Assembly (NCBI RefSeq): GCF_041027365.1
Contig: NZ_JBFTEH010000012.1
Coordinates: 62,001-126,000, forward strand
Source: VKMB-3413 sp041027365
Lineage (GTDB): Bacteria; Pseudomonadota; Alphaproteobacteria; Rhizobiales; Rhizobiaceae
Reading direction: 5' to 3'
DNA: 64,000 bases
This document shows, in pieces, positions 25,847 through 33,870 of the stretch (its first letter is position 1; every line of letters starts with the position of its first letter). The position numbers and the translations under genes were made by a program. Below the pieces are notes generated by a model. The model did no database searches. It was not told the origin of the DNA and saw nothing but the letters and a program-made list of their open reading frames with translations.

Positions 25847-27076
25847 TCAGTTCTTGGCGGCGACGTTGCGGAAGCCGCCGCCCTGGAGGACGAGGGCTGC
25901 GAAGCAGAGGATGACGATCGGGAAGACGACGAAGTTCATCGTCTCCCAGCCGGCGGTGACGAAGGTGCGGCCGGACATGAAGGAGGCGAGAGCGACGCTG
26001 GAGAAGAGGATCAGGTCGTGGAAGCCTTGCGTCTTGTTCTTCTCCGACGCGCGGTGCGTGTCGGCGACCATCGCCGTCGCGCCGATGAAGCCGAAGTTCC
26101 AGCCGGCGCCGAGGAGGGCGAGGCCGAGCCAGAAGTTCCACACGGCCGTGCCGCCGAGGAAGACGACGGCCGCGAGCGCCAGGAGGAAGAGGCCGCAGGC
26201 GATCACCGGCGGCTTGCCGAAGCGGGCGATGATGCGGCCGGTGAAGAAGCTCGGCCCGTACATGGCGAGCACGTGCCACTGGATGCCGAAGAAGCTGACA
26301 TCGGTCGAATGGCCGCAGGCGACGATCGCCAGCGGCGCGCCGGTCATCACGAAGCTCATCACGGCGTAGCTTCCGACGCCGCAGGCGAGCGCGGCGAGGA
26401 AGCGCGGCTGGCGCACGATCTCGGCGAGCGGCCGGGCGGGGAGCGCATCTTCGGCCAGCGCCTCGCCCGGCGCGTCATGAATCTGCAGCCGCGTGAGCAG
26501 GCCGGCGCCGAGAAGGGCGAGGACGCTCATGCCGAGGAAGGCGCCGGCGAACTCCACCGGCAGGAACAGCCCGGTCGTCAGCCGCGCCGTCTGCGGACCG
26601 AGCACCGCCGCCACCATGCCGCCGGCGAGCACGATGCCGATCGCCCGCGCGCGGTAATCGCGCGGCGCCCCGTCGACCGCGGCGAAGCGGTACTGCTGGG
26701 TGAAGGCGCCGCCCATGCCGACGACGATGAGGGAGAGGGTGAACAGCACGAAGCTGTCGGAAAAGAGGGAGGCGGCCGCGCACACCCCGCCGGCCGCGAC
26801 CATCAGGGCGCCCGCGGAAAAGCCGAGCCGGCGCCCGACGGCGCGCATCAGCGCCGCGGCCGGCAGCGCGCCGAGCGCGACGCCGGCGCTGAAGCCGGTG
26901 ACGGGCAGCGTCGCCAGCGACTTGTCCTCCAGCAGCAGCCAGGTGCCGGCGAGGCCGCCGGTGGAGATGGCGATCGGCGCCGCCGAACCGACGAGCGCCT
27001 GCGCCGCCGCGAGGATCAGCGCATTGCCGCGGGCAACCGCCGTCGCGGGCGCGGACGACCCGGAGATCGCCGTCAC
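25847..27076 (-). CDS. MFS transporter
   Basis: A 409-residue major facilitator protein with about 12 TM helices. Visible features are the loop 2-3 motif as LMRAVGRRLGFSAG and its counterpart GRIIARFGKPP, plus VVGMGGAFTQQYRFAAVD between. The substrate is unknown. The ATG overlaps the nusB stop by 4 bp (ATGA), so the gene is the last member of the nrdR-rib-nusB operon in this organism. A role in export of a flavin or another rib product is only a guess from context. Confidence 0.85.
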   Translation of the reverse strand: MTAISGSSAPATAVARGNALILAAAQALVGSAAPIAISTGGLAGTWLLLEDKSLATLPVTGFSAGVALGALPAAALMRAVGRRLGFSAGALMVAAGGVCAAASLFSDSFVLFTLSLIVVGMGGAFTQQYRFAAVDGAPRDYRARAIGIVLAGGMVAAVLGPQTARLTTGLFLPVEFAGAFLGMSVLALLGAGLLTRLQIHDAPGEALAEDALPARPLAEIVRQPRFLAALACGVGSYAVMSFVMTGAPLAIVACGHSTDVSFFGIQWHVLAMYGPSFFTGRIIARFGKPPVIACGLFLLALAAVVFLGGTAVWNFWLGLALLGAGWNFGFIGATAMVADTHRASEKNKTQGFHDLILFSSVALASFMSGRTFVTAGWETMNFVVFPIVILCFAALVLQGGGFRNVAAKN

Positions 27077-27564
27077 CGCCTGCTGTCGGGCTCGCCCCGC
27101 TCCTGCCGCGCGATCCGGTCGAGCACGGCGTTGACGAGACGCGGCTCATCCTCCGCATAGAAGGCCCTGGCGACGTCGATATATTCGGTGACGATCACCG
27201 CCACCGGCACGTCGCGGCGCTGCAGCAGCTCGAACACGCCGGCGCGAAGGATCGCCCGCAGCGTCGTGTCGAGGCGCGACAGCGGCCAGTCCGCCGGCAG
27301 CGCGCCGTGGATCAGCGGGTCGATGACCTTCTGCTGGCGCACCACGCCGGACACGATGTCGCGGAACCAGGCGGGGTCGGCGTCGCGATAGGTCTCGCCG
27401 TCGATCTCCCGCCCGAGGCGGAAGGATTCGTACTCCGCCACGGTCTCCAGCAGCGGGGTTCCGCCGACATCCATCTGGTAGAGCGCCTGGACGGCGGCGA
27501 GACGCGCCACCCCCCGCTTGTTCGCAGGCCTCGTCTCGCGCGGCTTCGGTCCGGTGTTGGACAT
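27073..27564 (-). CDS. nusB: Transcription antitermination factor NusB
   Basis: NusB binds boxA RNA with NusE (S10) and sustains rRNA transcription. The 163-residue all-helical protein has RGVARLAAVQALYQMDVGGTP, DPLIHGALPADWPLSRLDTT, LRAILRAGVFELLQRRDVP and TEYIDVARAFYAEDEPRLVN, which cover the whole family pattern. It follows ribH with a 2-bp gap and overlaps the MFS gene, in the order ribH-nusB that is standard for proteobacteria. Confidence 0.96.
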   Translation of the reverse strand: MSNTGPKPRETRPANKRGVARLAAVQALYQMDVGGTPLLETVAEYESFRLGREIDGETYRDADPAWFRDIVSGVVRQQKVIDPLIHGALPADWPLSRLDTTLRAILRAGVFELLQRRDVPVAVIVTEYIDVARAFYAEDEPRLVNAVLDRIARQERGEPDSRR

Positions 27565-27566
27565 CG

Positions 27567-28016
27567 TCAGGCTCCGAGGCGGTCCCTGAGTTGGATCATC
27601 GTCAGCGCCGTCTTCGCCGCCTCGCCGCCCTTGTCCTTGCGGGCGGGATCGGCGCGCTCCAGCGCCTGGGCCTCGGTCTCGCAGGTCAGGATGCCGTTGC
27701 CGAGCGCGAGGTTCTCGTCGACCGACAGGGCGATGAGGGCGCGGGCGGACTCGTTCGAGACGATCTCGAAATGATAGGTCTCGCCGCGAATGACGCAGCC
27801 GAGCGCGACATAGCCGTCATAGTCGGTCTCGCCCTCGTCCGCGCCCGTCAGCGCGAAGCTGACGGCGGCGGGAACTTCCAGCGCGCCGGGAACGGTGACG
27901 ACGTCATAGGTCGCGCCCGCCTCCTCCAGCGCCTTCTTGGCGCCGGAGAGCAGGAGGTCGGCGATGTGGTCGTAGAAGCGCGCCTCGACGACGAGGAGAT
28001 GCGGCTTGGAAGCCAT
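27567..28016 (-). CDS. ribH: 6,7-dimethyl-8-ribityllumazine synthase
   Basis: RibH joins the ribityl-aminouracil and dihydroxybutanone phosphate to make lumazine, the penultimate step of riboflavin synthesis. The 149-residue protein has VVEARFYDHIADLLLSGA, VTVPGALEVPAAVSFAL, the catalytic-region GYVALGCVIRGETYHFEIV (catalytic His at the end of this stretch) and LALGNGILTCETEAQALERA. ATG 28016 (MASKPHLLV) is the normal start; the frame is open for 20 more codons. A 185-bp gap with GC-rich hairpins separates it from ribE. Confidence 0.95.
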   Translation of the reverse strand: MASKPHLLVVEARFYDHIADLLLSGAKKALEEAGATYDVVTVPGALEVPAAVSFALTGADEGETDYDGYVALGCVIRGETYHFEIVSNESARALIALSVDENLALGNGILTCETEAQALERADPARKDKGGEAAKTALTMIQLRDRLGA

Positions 28017-28111
28017 GGGAATGTCCTTCCGGGAATGGGTTGCGGAGGGGATACGCTGCTCCCGCCCCGCAGGCAACAGGCGGCGGCCGCCGATCGGCGG
28101 TCGGATCCGGT

Positions 28112-28131
28112 CGCCGGCGCGAACGCCGGCG
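28112..28131. other. Perfect GC hairpin in the ribE-ribH gap
   Basis: Two perfect 8-bp arms, CGCCGGCG, flank a 4-nt spacer that reads TTCG on the transcribed minus strand. It lies 95 bp before the ribH start. There is no T-run, so it is more likely an RNA stability element or pause than a terminator. Confidence 0.4.
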
Positions 28132-28201
28132 CAGACGCTTGCAGCGGCCGGCGCCCGACCCGCGCGAACGGGCCGCAGGCGGCTTCGGCCGCACCGGCGC
28201 G

Positions 28202-28810
28202 TCAGGCGGCGGGCTGGAACAGCCGCTCGGCGTAGCGGGCGATCTGGTCGACCTCGAAATTGACGACGTCGCCGGCGCGCCGCTCGCCCCAGGTCGTCAC
28301 CTCCAGGGAATGGCGGATGAGCAGGACGTCGAAGACGTCGTCCTCCACCGAGTTGACGGTGAGCGACGTGCCGTCGAGGCAGATCGAGCCCTTCCTGGCG
28401 ACGAAGCGCTCGAGATCCGCCGGCGCCCGCAACCGGAAGCGCACCGCCTCGCCCTCGTCCTCGACCGACAGGATCTCGGCGAGCCCGTCGACATGGCCGG
28501 AGACCAGGTGCCCGCCGATCTCGTCGCCGATCTTCAGCGAGCGTTCGAGGTTGATCCGCGTGCCCTCGCCCCAGTGCCCAGCCGTCGTCAGCCGCAACGC
28601 CTCCTCCCAGGCCTCGACCTCGAACCAGCGCTGGTTCGAGCCCGCATCGGGCAGCGCCGTCACCGTCAGGCAGACGCCGGAACAGGCGATCGACGCGCCG
28701 ATGGGGATGGTCTCGGGGTCATAGGCTGTCTCGATGCGGAAGCTCCGGCCGGCGTCCCGTTCGCCGACGGCGAGAACCTTGCCGATATCGGTCACGATCC
28801 CGGTGAACAT
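28202..28810 (-). CDS. ribE: Riboflavin synthase, alpha chain
   Basis: Riboflavin synthase dismutates two lumazines into riboflavin. The 202-residue protein consists of two similar barrel domains. Domain 1 opens MFTGIVTDIGKVLAV and holds SIACSGVCLTVTAL; domain 2 repeats the pattern with GHLVSGHVDG and GSICLDGTSLTVNSV. MFTGIV at 28810 is the invariant start and lies 5 bp past the ribD stop (an ATG at 28819 would overlap ribD). It is part of the nrdR-ribD-ribE-ribH-nusB operon. I see no FMN riboswitch. Confidence 0.95.
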   Translation of the reverse strand: MFTGIVTDIGKVLAVGERDAGRSFRIETAYDPETIPIGASIACSGVCLTVTALPDAGSNQRWFEVEAWEEALRLTTAGHWGEGTRINLERSLKIGDEIGGHLVSGHVDGLAEILSVEDEGEAVRFRLRAPADLERFVARKGSICLDGTSLTVNSVEDDVFDVLLIRHSLEVTTWGERRAGDVVNFEVDQIARYAERLFQPAA

Positions 28811-28815
28811 CTTCG

Positions 28816-29976
28816 TCATTTCCTTCCGAATTCGTACCAGCGGTCCGTGCCGAAGCGGTACTCCCGCTTCAGCCGGAAGCGCTCGCGTGCCGCCGCGACG
28901 TCGATCGGCGCCGGAACGCCCTCTTCGCCGATCTCGACCGTCCCCTGGACCAGGATCAGCCGGTCGACCAGACCGGCCGCGAGGAAGCTCGCCCCCGTCT
29001 CGGCGCCGCCCTCGACGAGGATGCTGGCGGTGCCGGTCGCGGCGAGATCCTCGAGAAGTTCCGGCAGGGCGATCCGGCCGGTCGCGGGATCGGCCTCGCA
29101 AGAGACGAAGGCGACGCCCGCTTCGGCGAGCGCCGCGCGGCGCTCGGGATCGGCGTCGACGAAGGTGGCGACGAGGGTGGGCGTGGTCTTGGCCGTCCTG
29201 ATCACCGTCATGTCGGGCGTCAGCCGCAGGCGCGGGTCGAGGATGATCCGGCTCGGCGAGCGGTCGGCAAGACCCGGCAGGCGGCAGTCGAGCCGCGGGT
29301 CGTCTTCCAGCGCCGTGCCGGAGCCGACGAGGATGGCGTCGTGGCGGGCGCGTTCCAGATGCGTCTGCGCGTCGGCGACGGGGCCGGTGATCTTGACCTG
29401 GCCGCCGCCCCGGATGCCGATCTTGCCGTCGGCCGAAAGCGCCATCTTCAGCGTGATTTCCGGGCGTGCGTTCACGTGCCGCGAGAGGTAGCCGGAGATC
29501 GTCTCGGCCGCCTCCTTCGCCATTACCTTGGGGGTGACCGCCAGCCCGCCCGCCAAGAGGATCGCATGGCCCCTGCCGTCGACGCGCGGGTCCGGATCGG
29601 CGGCGGCGGAGACGACGCGGGCAATGCCCGCCGCAACCAACGCCTCGGCGCAGGGCGGGGTGCGGCCGTGATGCGCGCAGGGCTCCAGCGTCACATAGGC
29701 CGTCGCGCCGCGGGCGCGCTCGCCGGCTTCCGCCAAGGCCTGCGTTTCGGCATGCGGGCGGCCGCCGAGGGCGGTGACGCCGCGCCCGACGATCACCGGG
29801 CCATGTCCCGCGTCGGCGACGACCAGCGTCGCGACCGAGGGGTTGGTGCCGGTGCGGCCGACATGGCGGAGCGCGTAGCGGATCGCCGCCGCCATGAAGC
29901 GATGGTCCTCCGGCCGGACGGGCGCGAAGCCGCCCTCGTCTGCGCCACCCTCGACGTCTGGACGGGCCGCCGTCAT
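28816..29976 (-). CDS. ribD: Bifunctional riboflavin deaminase/reductase RibD
   Basis: RibD deaminates and then reduces the pyrimidine intermediate of riboflavin synthesis. The 386-residue protein has the N-terminal zinc cytidine-deaminase domain with GGRPHAETQAL and VTLEPCAHHGRTPPCAEAL (His, Cys and Cys as zinc ligands, Glu as catalytic residue). The C-terminal NADPH reductase domain contains ITLKMALSADGKI, ARHDAILVGSGTALEDDP and ILVEGGAETGASFL. The start overlaps the nrdR stop by 4 bp. Confidence 0.96.
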   Translation of the reverse strand: MTAARPDVEGGADEGGFAPVRPEDHRFMAAAIRYALRHVGRTGTNPSVATLVVADAGHGPVIVGRGVTALGGRPHAETQALAEAGERARGATAYVTLEPCAHHGRTPPCAEALVAAGIARVVSAAADPDPRVDGRGHAILLAGGLAVTPKVMAKEAAETISGYLSRHVNARPEITLKMALSADGKIGIRGGGQVKITGPVADAQTHLERARHDAILVGSGTALEDDPRLDCRLPGLADRSPSRIILDPRLRLTPDMTVIRTAKTTPTLVATFVDADPERRAALAEAGVAFVSCEADPATGRIALPELLEDLAATGTASILVEGGAETGASFLAAGLVDRLILVQGTVEIGEEGVPAPIDVAAARERFRLKREYRFGTDRWYEFGRK

Positions 29977-30485
29977 CGGTCGCTCGCTCCGGCATCGGGC
30001 ACGGGCTCCGGCACGGCGGCGGCCGTCGTGCCGCCCGCCTTCGCCAGCTCGCCGATGACCGACTGGAAGTCGCTCGCCTCGGCGAAATCGCGATAGACCG
30101 AGGCGAAGCGGACATAGGCGACGTCGTCGAGGCCCTTCAGCGCCTCCATCACCATTTCGCCGATCGTCTGCGAGGCGATCTCGGCCTCGCCCGACTGTTC
30201 GAGCCGGCGCACGATGCCGGAGATCAGCCGCTCGACGCGGCCGTCTTCGACCGGGCGCTTGCGCAGCGCGACCTCGATCGAGCGCGCCAGCTTGTCACGA
30301 TCGAAGGGCACCTTCTTGCCCGACTTCTTCAGGACATGGAGCTCGCGCAGCTGCACCCGCTCGAAGGTGGTGAAGCGGCCGTTGCAGTCCGGGCAGATGC
30401 GCCGGCGCCGGATCGCCGCCCCGTCCTCGGCGGGGCGCGAATCCTTCACCTGGCTGTCCTGCGATCCGCAATAGGGACAGCGCAT
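29973..30485 (-). CDS. nrdR: Transcriptional repressor NrdR
   Basis: NrdR is a zinc-ribbon/ATP-cone repressor of ribonucleotide reductase genes that senses (d)ATP. The 170-residue protein begins with the ribbon MRCPYCGSQDSQVKDSR and RRICPDCNGRFTTFERV, which gives two CxxC pairs. The ATP-cone follows (KKVPFDRDKLARSIEVAL). The last 20 residues are Pro/Ala-rich and not conserved. It opens the riboflavin operon as usual. No NrdR-box pair is visible in front of it. Confidence 0.96.
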   Translation of the reverse strand: MRCPYCGSQDSQVKDSRPAEDGAAIRRRRICPDCNGRFTTFERVQLRELHVLKKSGKKVPFDRDKLARSIEVALRKRPVEDGRVERLISGIVRRLEQSGEAEIASQTIGEMVMEALKGLDDVAYVRFASVYRDFAEASDFQSVIGELAKAGGTTAAAVPEPVPDAGASDR

Positions 30486-30558
30486 CCTTCCCCTCTCCTG
30501 CCTCTAGAGCTAGACGAGATGAGCCTGGCTCATCATGTCGCCCTATCTCTCTGGTTTC

Positions 30559-30606
30559 GCACGATCTCTTCCGAAAACCGGTTCCGACGTTTCGGGATCA
30601 TGCTCG
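30559..30606. repeat. Extragenic palindromic repeat typical of Hyphomicrobiales
   Basis: Between nrdR and glyA is a sequence with core TCCGAAAACCGGTTCC followed by a TTTCGGGATCATGCTC end. The arms CCGAAA and TTTCGG are inverted. I know this pattern as a highly repeated intergenic element in genomes of the order; only one copy is in this window. It lies downstream of the glyA terminator and about 75 bp upstream of nrdR, so it could be part of the nrdR leader. Confidence 0.55.
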
Positions 30607-30613
30607 AGAAACG

Positions 30614-30638
30614 AAAAGGCCGCATCGGTGCGGCCTCT
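30614..30638 (-). terminator. Rho-independent terminator after glyA
   Basis: On the minus strand an 8-bp stem, AGGCCGCA and TGCGGCCT, with a 4-nt loop is followed by TTTTCG. It lies 46 bp past the glyA stop. Confidence 0.8.
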
Positions 30639-30683
30639 TCCAGATAGTCACGGCGCCCGCGGGCGAAAAGCGCAAAGTGCCGC

Positions 30684-32000
30684 TCACATCGCCTGGTAGA
30701 TCGGGAAACGGTCCGTCAGCGCGACGACCTTCTCCTTCACCGCGGCCTCGACGGCGGCGTTGCCCTCTTCCGAGTTCGCCGCCCGCAGCCCGTCGAGCAC
30801 CTCGATGATCAGCTTGCCGACCTCGCGGAACTCGGCGGTGCCGAAGCCGCGGCTGGTCGCTGCGGGGGTGCCGAGCCGGATGCCGGAGGTGATCGTCGGC
30901 TTTTCCGGATCGTTCGGCACGCCGTTCTTGTTGCAGGTGATGTTGGCACGGCCCAGCGCCTGTTCCGAGGCCTTGCCGGTGAGGTTCTTCGGCCTGAGGT
31001 CGACCAGCATCAGATGCGTGTCGGTGCCGCCGGAGACGATGTCGAGGCCGCCCTCGCGCAGCGTCTCGGCCAGCGCCTTGGCATTCTCGACGACGGCGCC
31101 GATGTAGGAGCGGTAGGCCGGCGTCAGCGCCTCGCCGAAGGCGACGGCCTTGCCGGCGATGACGTGCATCAGCGGGCCGCCCTGCAGGCCCGGGAAGACC
31201 GCCGAATTGATCTTCTTGGCGATGTCCTCGTCATTGGTCAGCACGAGACCGCCGCGCGGGCCACGCAGGGTCTTGTGCGTCGTCGAGGTCGCGACATGGG
31301 CGTGCGGGAACGGGCTCGGATGGTGCCCGGCGGCGACGAGGCCGGCGAAATGCGCCATGTCGACCCAGAAGACCGCGCCGACCTTGTCGGCGATCGCGCG
31401 GAACCTGGCGAAGTCGATCTTGCGCGAATAGGCCGAGCCGCCGGCGACGATGACCGCCGGCTTGTGCTCCAGCGCCAGCGCCTCGACCTGATCGTAGTCG
31501 ATGAGGCCGGTCGCGAGGTCGAGGCCGTACTGGACGGCGTTGAACCACTTGCCGGAGAGATTCGGCTTCGCGCCGTGGGTCAGGTGGCCGCCGGCGTCGA
31601 GGCTCATGCCGAGCAGGGTGTCGCCCGGCTTCGACAGAGCGAGCAGCACCGCTTGGTTCGCCTGGCTGCCGGAATTCGGCTGGACGTTGGCGAAGTTGCA
31701 GCCGAACAGCTGCTTCACCCGCTCGATCGCGAGGGTCTCGACGACGTCGACGAACTCGCAGCCGCCATAGTAGCGCCGGCCGGGGTAACCCTCGGCGTAT
31801 TTGTTGGTCAGCACCGAGCCCTGCGCCTCCAGCACGGCGCGCGAGACGATGTTCTCCGAGGCGATCAGCTCGATCTCGTGGCGCTGGCGCTCGAGTTCCT
31901 GGCCGACGGTGCGGAAGATCTCGGGATCGCGCTCGGCGAGCCTGGCGGTGAAGAAGTCGGAGAAATCGGAGGACTGATCGCTGCGGCTGACCTGGCTCAT
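30684..32000 (-). CDS. glyA: Serine hydroxymethyltransferase
   Basis: GlyA interconverts serine and glycine with tetrahydrofolate and supplies one-carbon units. The 438-residue PLP enzyme shows IELIASENIVSRAVLEAQGS, NKYAEGYPGRRYYGGCEFVD, NVQPNSGSQANQAV and the PLP lysine in STTHKTLRGPRGG (Lys243). The C-terminal GIRLGTPAATSRGF is normal. ATG 32000 is the conserved start; the open frame continues upstream into Arg-rich residues. No glycine riboswitch is apparent in the 224 bp before it. The tRNA-Arg gene lies upstream on the same strand. Confidence 0.97.
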   Translation of the reverse strand: MSQVSRSDQSSDFSDFFTARLAERDPEIFRTVGQELERQRHEIELIASENIVSRAVLEAQGSVLTNKYAEGYPGRRYYGGCEFVDVVETLAIERVKQLFGCNFANVQPNSGSQANQAVLLALSKPGDTLLGMSLDAGGHLTHGAKPNLSGKWFNAVQYGLDLATGLIDYDQVEALALEHKPAVIVAGGSAYSRKIDFARFRAIADKVGAVFWVDMAHFAGLVAAGHHPSPFPHAHVATSTTHKTLRGPRGGLVLTNDEDIAKKINSAVFPGLQGGPLMHVIAGKAVAFGEALTPAYRSYIGAVVENAKALAETLREGGLDIVSGGTDTHLMLVDLRPKNLTGKASEQALGRANITCNKNGVPNDPEKPTITSGIRLGTPAATSRGFGTAEFREVGKLIIEVLDGLRAANSEEGNAAVEAAVKEKVVALTDRFPIYQAM

Positions 32001-32224
32001 GCTGACACTCCTTGTCGAGAAACGGACCCTTGGCGGACCGCGCCGCGGAGCGACGCCGGAAGCCGGCGCTTTAGCATGACGCCGCGGCGTCCACCAACCG
32101 CCGGAGCGACGCGCAATGTCGCGCGCAGACGGATGCGCGTTTTCCGGCGCGCATTCGCGGCGACGCACGCACCGACAGAAAGCAAGGCGGTTGGGACCGG
32201 GAGGTGCAGGAAGACAAGAAGAGA

Positions 32225-32301
32225 TGGCGCGCCCGAAAGGATTCGAACCTCTGACCCCCAGATTCGTAGTCTGGTGCTCTATCCAGCTGAGCTACGGGCG
32301 C
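32225..32301 (-). tRNA. tRNA-Arg (anticodon ACG)
   Basis: The minus strand folds into a complete cloverleaf. The 7-bp acceptor is GCGCCCG with CGGGCGC, the D-stem is GCTC/GAGC, the anticodon stem is CCAGA/TCTGG around the loop CTACGAA, and the T-stem is AGAGG/CCTTT with loop TTCGAAT. The anticodon ACG (read as ICG after A34 deamination) decodes CGU, CGC and CGA. The discriminator base is G and CCA is encoded in the DNA (32225-32227), giving 77 nt. Confidence 0.97.
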
Positions 32302-32343
32302 GCTTCCGGCGGCGCTGCGGGGCAGCGCGTTGCCGATGGCGGC

Positions 32344-32372
32344 TAGGTAGCCGCTCGCCGCGCGGAATGCAA
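32344..32372 (-). promoter_or_regulatory. Candidate promoter of the tRNA-Arg gene
   Basis: On the minus strand TTGCAT (32367-32372) and TACCTA (32344-32349) are separated by 17 bp, about 43 bp before the mature tRNA 5' end. This is a consensus match in a position where a promoter is expected. Confidence 0.35.
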
Positions 32373-32512
32373 GCCGTGTCGCACGGCAAAATGTCGGCGC
32401 GGCGCAATGGGGACCGCCGCACCGGCGCAACGACGGCCACCGGAGCTGCTCGAACCTCGCGACCTTTTGCCGACGCAGCAGAGCCGGCGGGCCCGGTTGG
32501 GACGCGCAAAGG

Positions 32513-32584
32513 TCCAGAGGCTCCGAGGCTCCGAGGCTCCGAGGCTCCGAGGCTCCGAGGCTCCGATGCTTCGATGCTTCGGGG
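32513..32584. repeat. 8-bp direct tandem repeat (about 9 units)
   Basis: Five perfect copies of CTCCGAGG occupy 32521-32560. They are preceded by one variant (TCCAGAGG, 32513-32520) and followed by three diverged units (CTCCGATG, CTTCGATG, CTTCGGGG). The variants lie at both edges and the perfect copies in the centre, as expected for slipped-strand expansion. The unit is not a multiple of three and lies outside any gene. Confidence 0.9.
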
Positions 32585-32823
32585 AGCGCTATCCGAGAAA
32601 CGTATCAGGCTGGTGACGAGCCGCCGCGAATCGCGTGCCGCGGCCTCTCGCCGGGCTCTGCCGCGATCCGCCCCCTCGCCGGCCACAGCGCAACCGGCAT
32701 CGCGCCCCGCCGCCGTGAGGCCGCGAAACGGCCTCGCGCGGGAGCGCGGCCGCTTCCGATTCGCCGCCTCACGCAGGCGGACAGCAGACCCGCGCTGCCG
32801 GCTCCCGGCCGAAAGCCGGCGCC

Positions 32824-33870
32824 CTACTGCGAGTGGAAGCGATTCGCCGCCTCCAGCGCCGCCTTCTGGGTGGCGGGATCGAGGCCGCGGAAGAAATCGT
32901 CGAGCGCCGAGTCGCTGTTCTTCAGCCGCTTGGCGAGCACCGCCCATTTCGCCGCCTGCAGCCGGTCGGGATCCGTCCCGATGCCGTCCTTGTAGAGGTG
33001 GGCGACGCGGTTGATGGCGATCGGATTGCCGGTTTCGGCGGCGTGACGCAGGAAGCGGAACCCGTCCTGCGGCTTCTGCGGCCCGCCGCGGCCGTTGATC
33101 AGCCAGATGCCGTATTCGATCTGCGCGATGTCGAGGCCGTTGGTCGCCGCCGCCCGCAGCCAGGCCCGCGCCGCCGCGTCGTCGGCCTTGACGCCCCGGC
33201 CGTTGGCGTAGAGCTGCGACATGGCATATTCGGCGTCTGGCACGCCGGCATTGGCGGCCTTCTCGAAATAGGCAGCGGCGTCGGCGAAGCCGCCGGTGGG
33301 CGAGGCCTCGATCAGCATCTGCGCGTAATTGTATTCGGCGAGCGGCAGACCCTTGTCGGCAGCCGCCTTCATCAGCGCCTGCGCCTTGTCCATGTCCTTC
33401 TTCACTGCGGTGCCGTCGATCAAGAGCATCGCGTAGCGGAACTCGGCCTCGGCATTGCCGGCCTTGGCGGCGGCCTCGTACCAGTGCGCCGCCTGCTTCA
33501 TGTCCTGGGCGACGCCGAGGCCGCGCGAATAGATTTCGCCGAGCAGCGTCTGCGCCGCCGGATCGCCGAGATTGGCGAGCGGTTCGGCCATCTTGCGGGC
33601 CGTCACGTAGAAGCCGCGCTGATAGGCGCCGTAGGCGAGATCGCTCTTCGACGGCGGCTTTTCTCCCGGCTTCTTCTCCGTCGGCATTCCGGCAACGGCA
33701 TAGGGCACCGGCAGGATGACGCCGTTTCCGCGCCGCAGCGTCTCGACGGGCACGCTCTTCTCGAGCCGCACCGCCGGCATCGCGCCGGCGGGCTGGGCAT
33801 CTGCGGCGACCGGCAACAGCCAGAACCCGGCGGCCGCCACGACCGACGGCCAGGCGCCCCACCTCGCCAT
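32824..33870 (-). CDS. Periplasmic Sel1-repeat (TPR-like) protein
   Basis: A 348-residue protein with an N-terminal signal peptide (WPSVVAAAGFWLLPVAADA) and about six Sel1-like repeats from residue 75 on. Examples are DPAAQTLLGEIYSRGLGVAQ, AAHWYEAAAKAGNAEAEFRY and DAEYAMSQLYANGRGVKADD. Sel1 proteins are scaffolds for protein contacts in the envelope; the partner is unknown. It is not close to ExoR by eye. The start at 33870 overlaps the stop of the ThiE-like gene (TGATG), so the two are translationally coupled. The signal peptide supports this start over the longer open frame. Confidence 0.85.
   Translation of the reverse strand: MARWGAWPSVVAAAGFWLLPVAADAQPAGAMPAVRLEKSVPVETLRRGNGVILPVPYAVAGMPTEKKPGEKPPSKSDLAYGAYQRGFYVTARKMAEPLANLGDPAAQTLLGEIYSRGLGVAQDMKQAAHWYEAAAKAGNAEAEFRYAMLLIDGTAVKKDMDKAQALMKAAADKGLPLAEYNYAQMLIEASPTGGFADAAAYFEKAANAGVPDAEYAMSQLYANGRGVKADDAAARAWLRAAATNGLDIAQIEYGIWLINGRGGPQKPQDGFRFLRHAAETGNPIAINRVAHLYKDGIGTDPDRLQAAKWAVLAKRLKNSDSALDDFFRGLDPATQKAALEAANRFHSQ

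Larger units (their letters stand above)
32302..32823. other. 522-bp gap between the Sel1 gene and tRNA-Arg
   Basis: I see no gene here. It holds a candidate tRNA promoter, the 8-bp tandem repeat at 32513-32584, and GC-rich hairpins such as GAGGCCG with CGGCCTC near 32717-32735 and a GCCGG inverted pair just past the Sel1 stop. No T-run terminator is visible after the Sel1 gene on the minus strand. Confidence 0.6.

Noticed and set aside
28085..28200. The GC-rich palindromes between ribE and ribH as a terminator
   Set aside because: There is no T-run on the minus strand, and the spacing suits continued transcription of the operon.
29977..30683. FMN riboswitch for the riboflavin operon or glycine riboswitch for glyA
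   Set aside because: I could not find the conserved core sequences of either. ribD overlaps nrdR, which leaves no leader for an FMN element.
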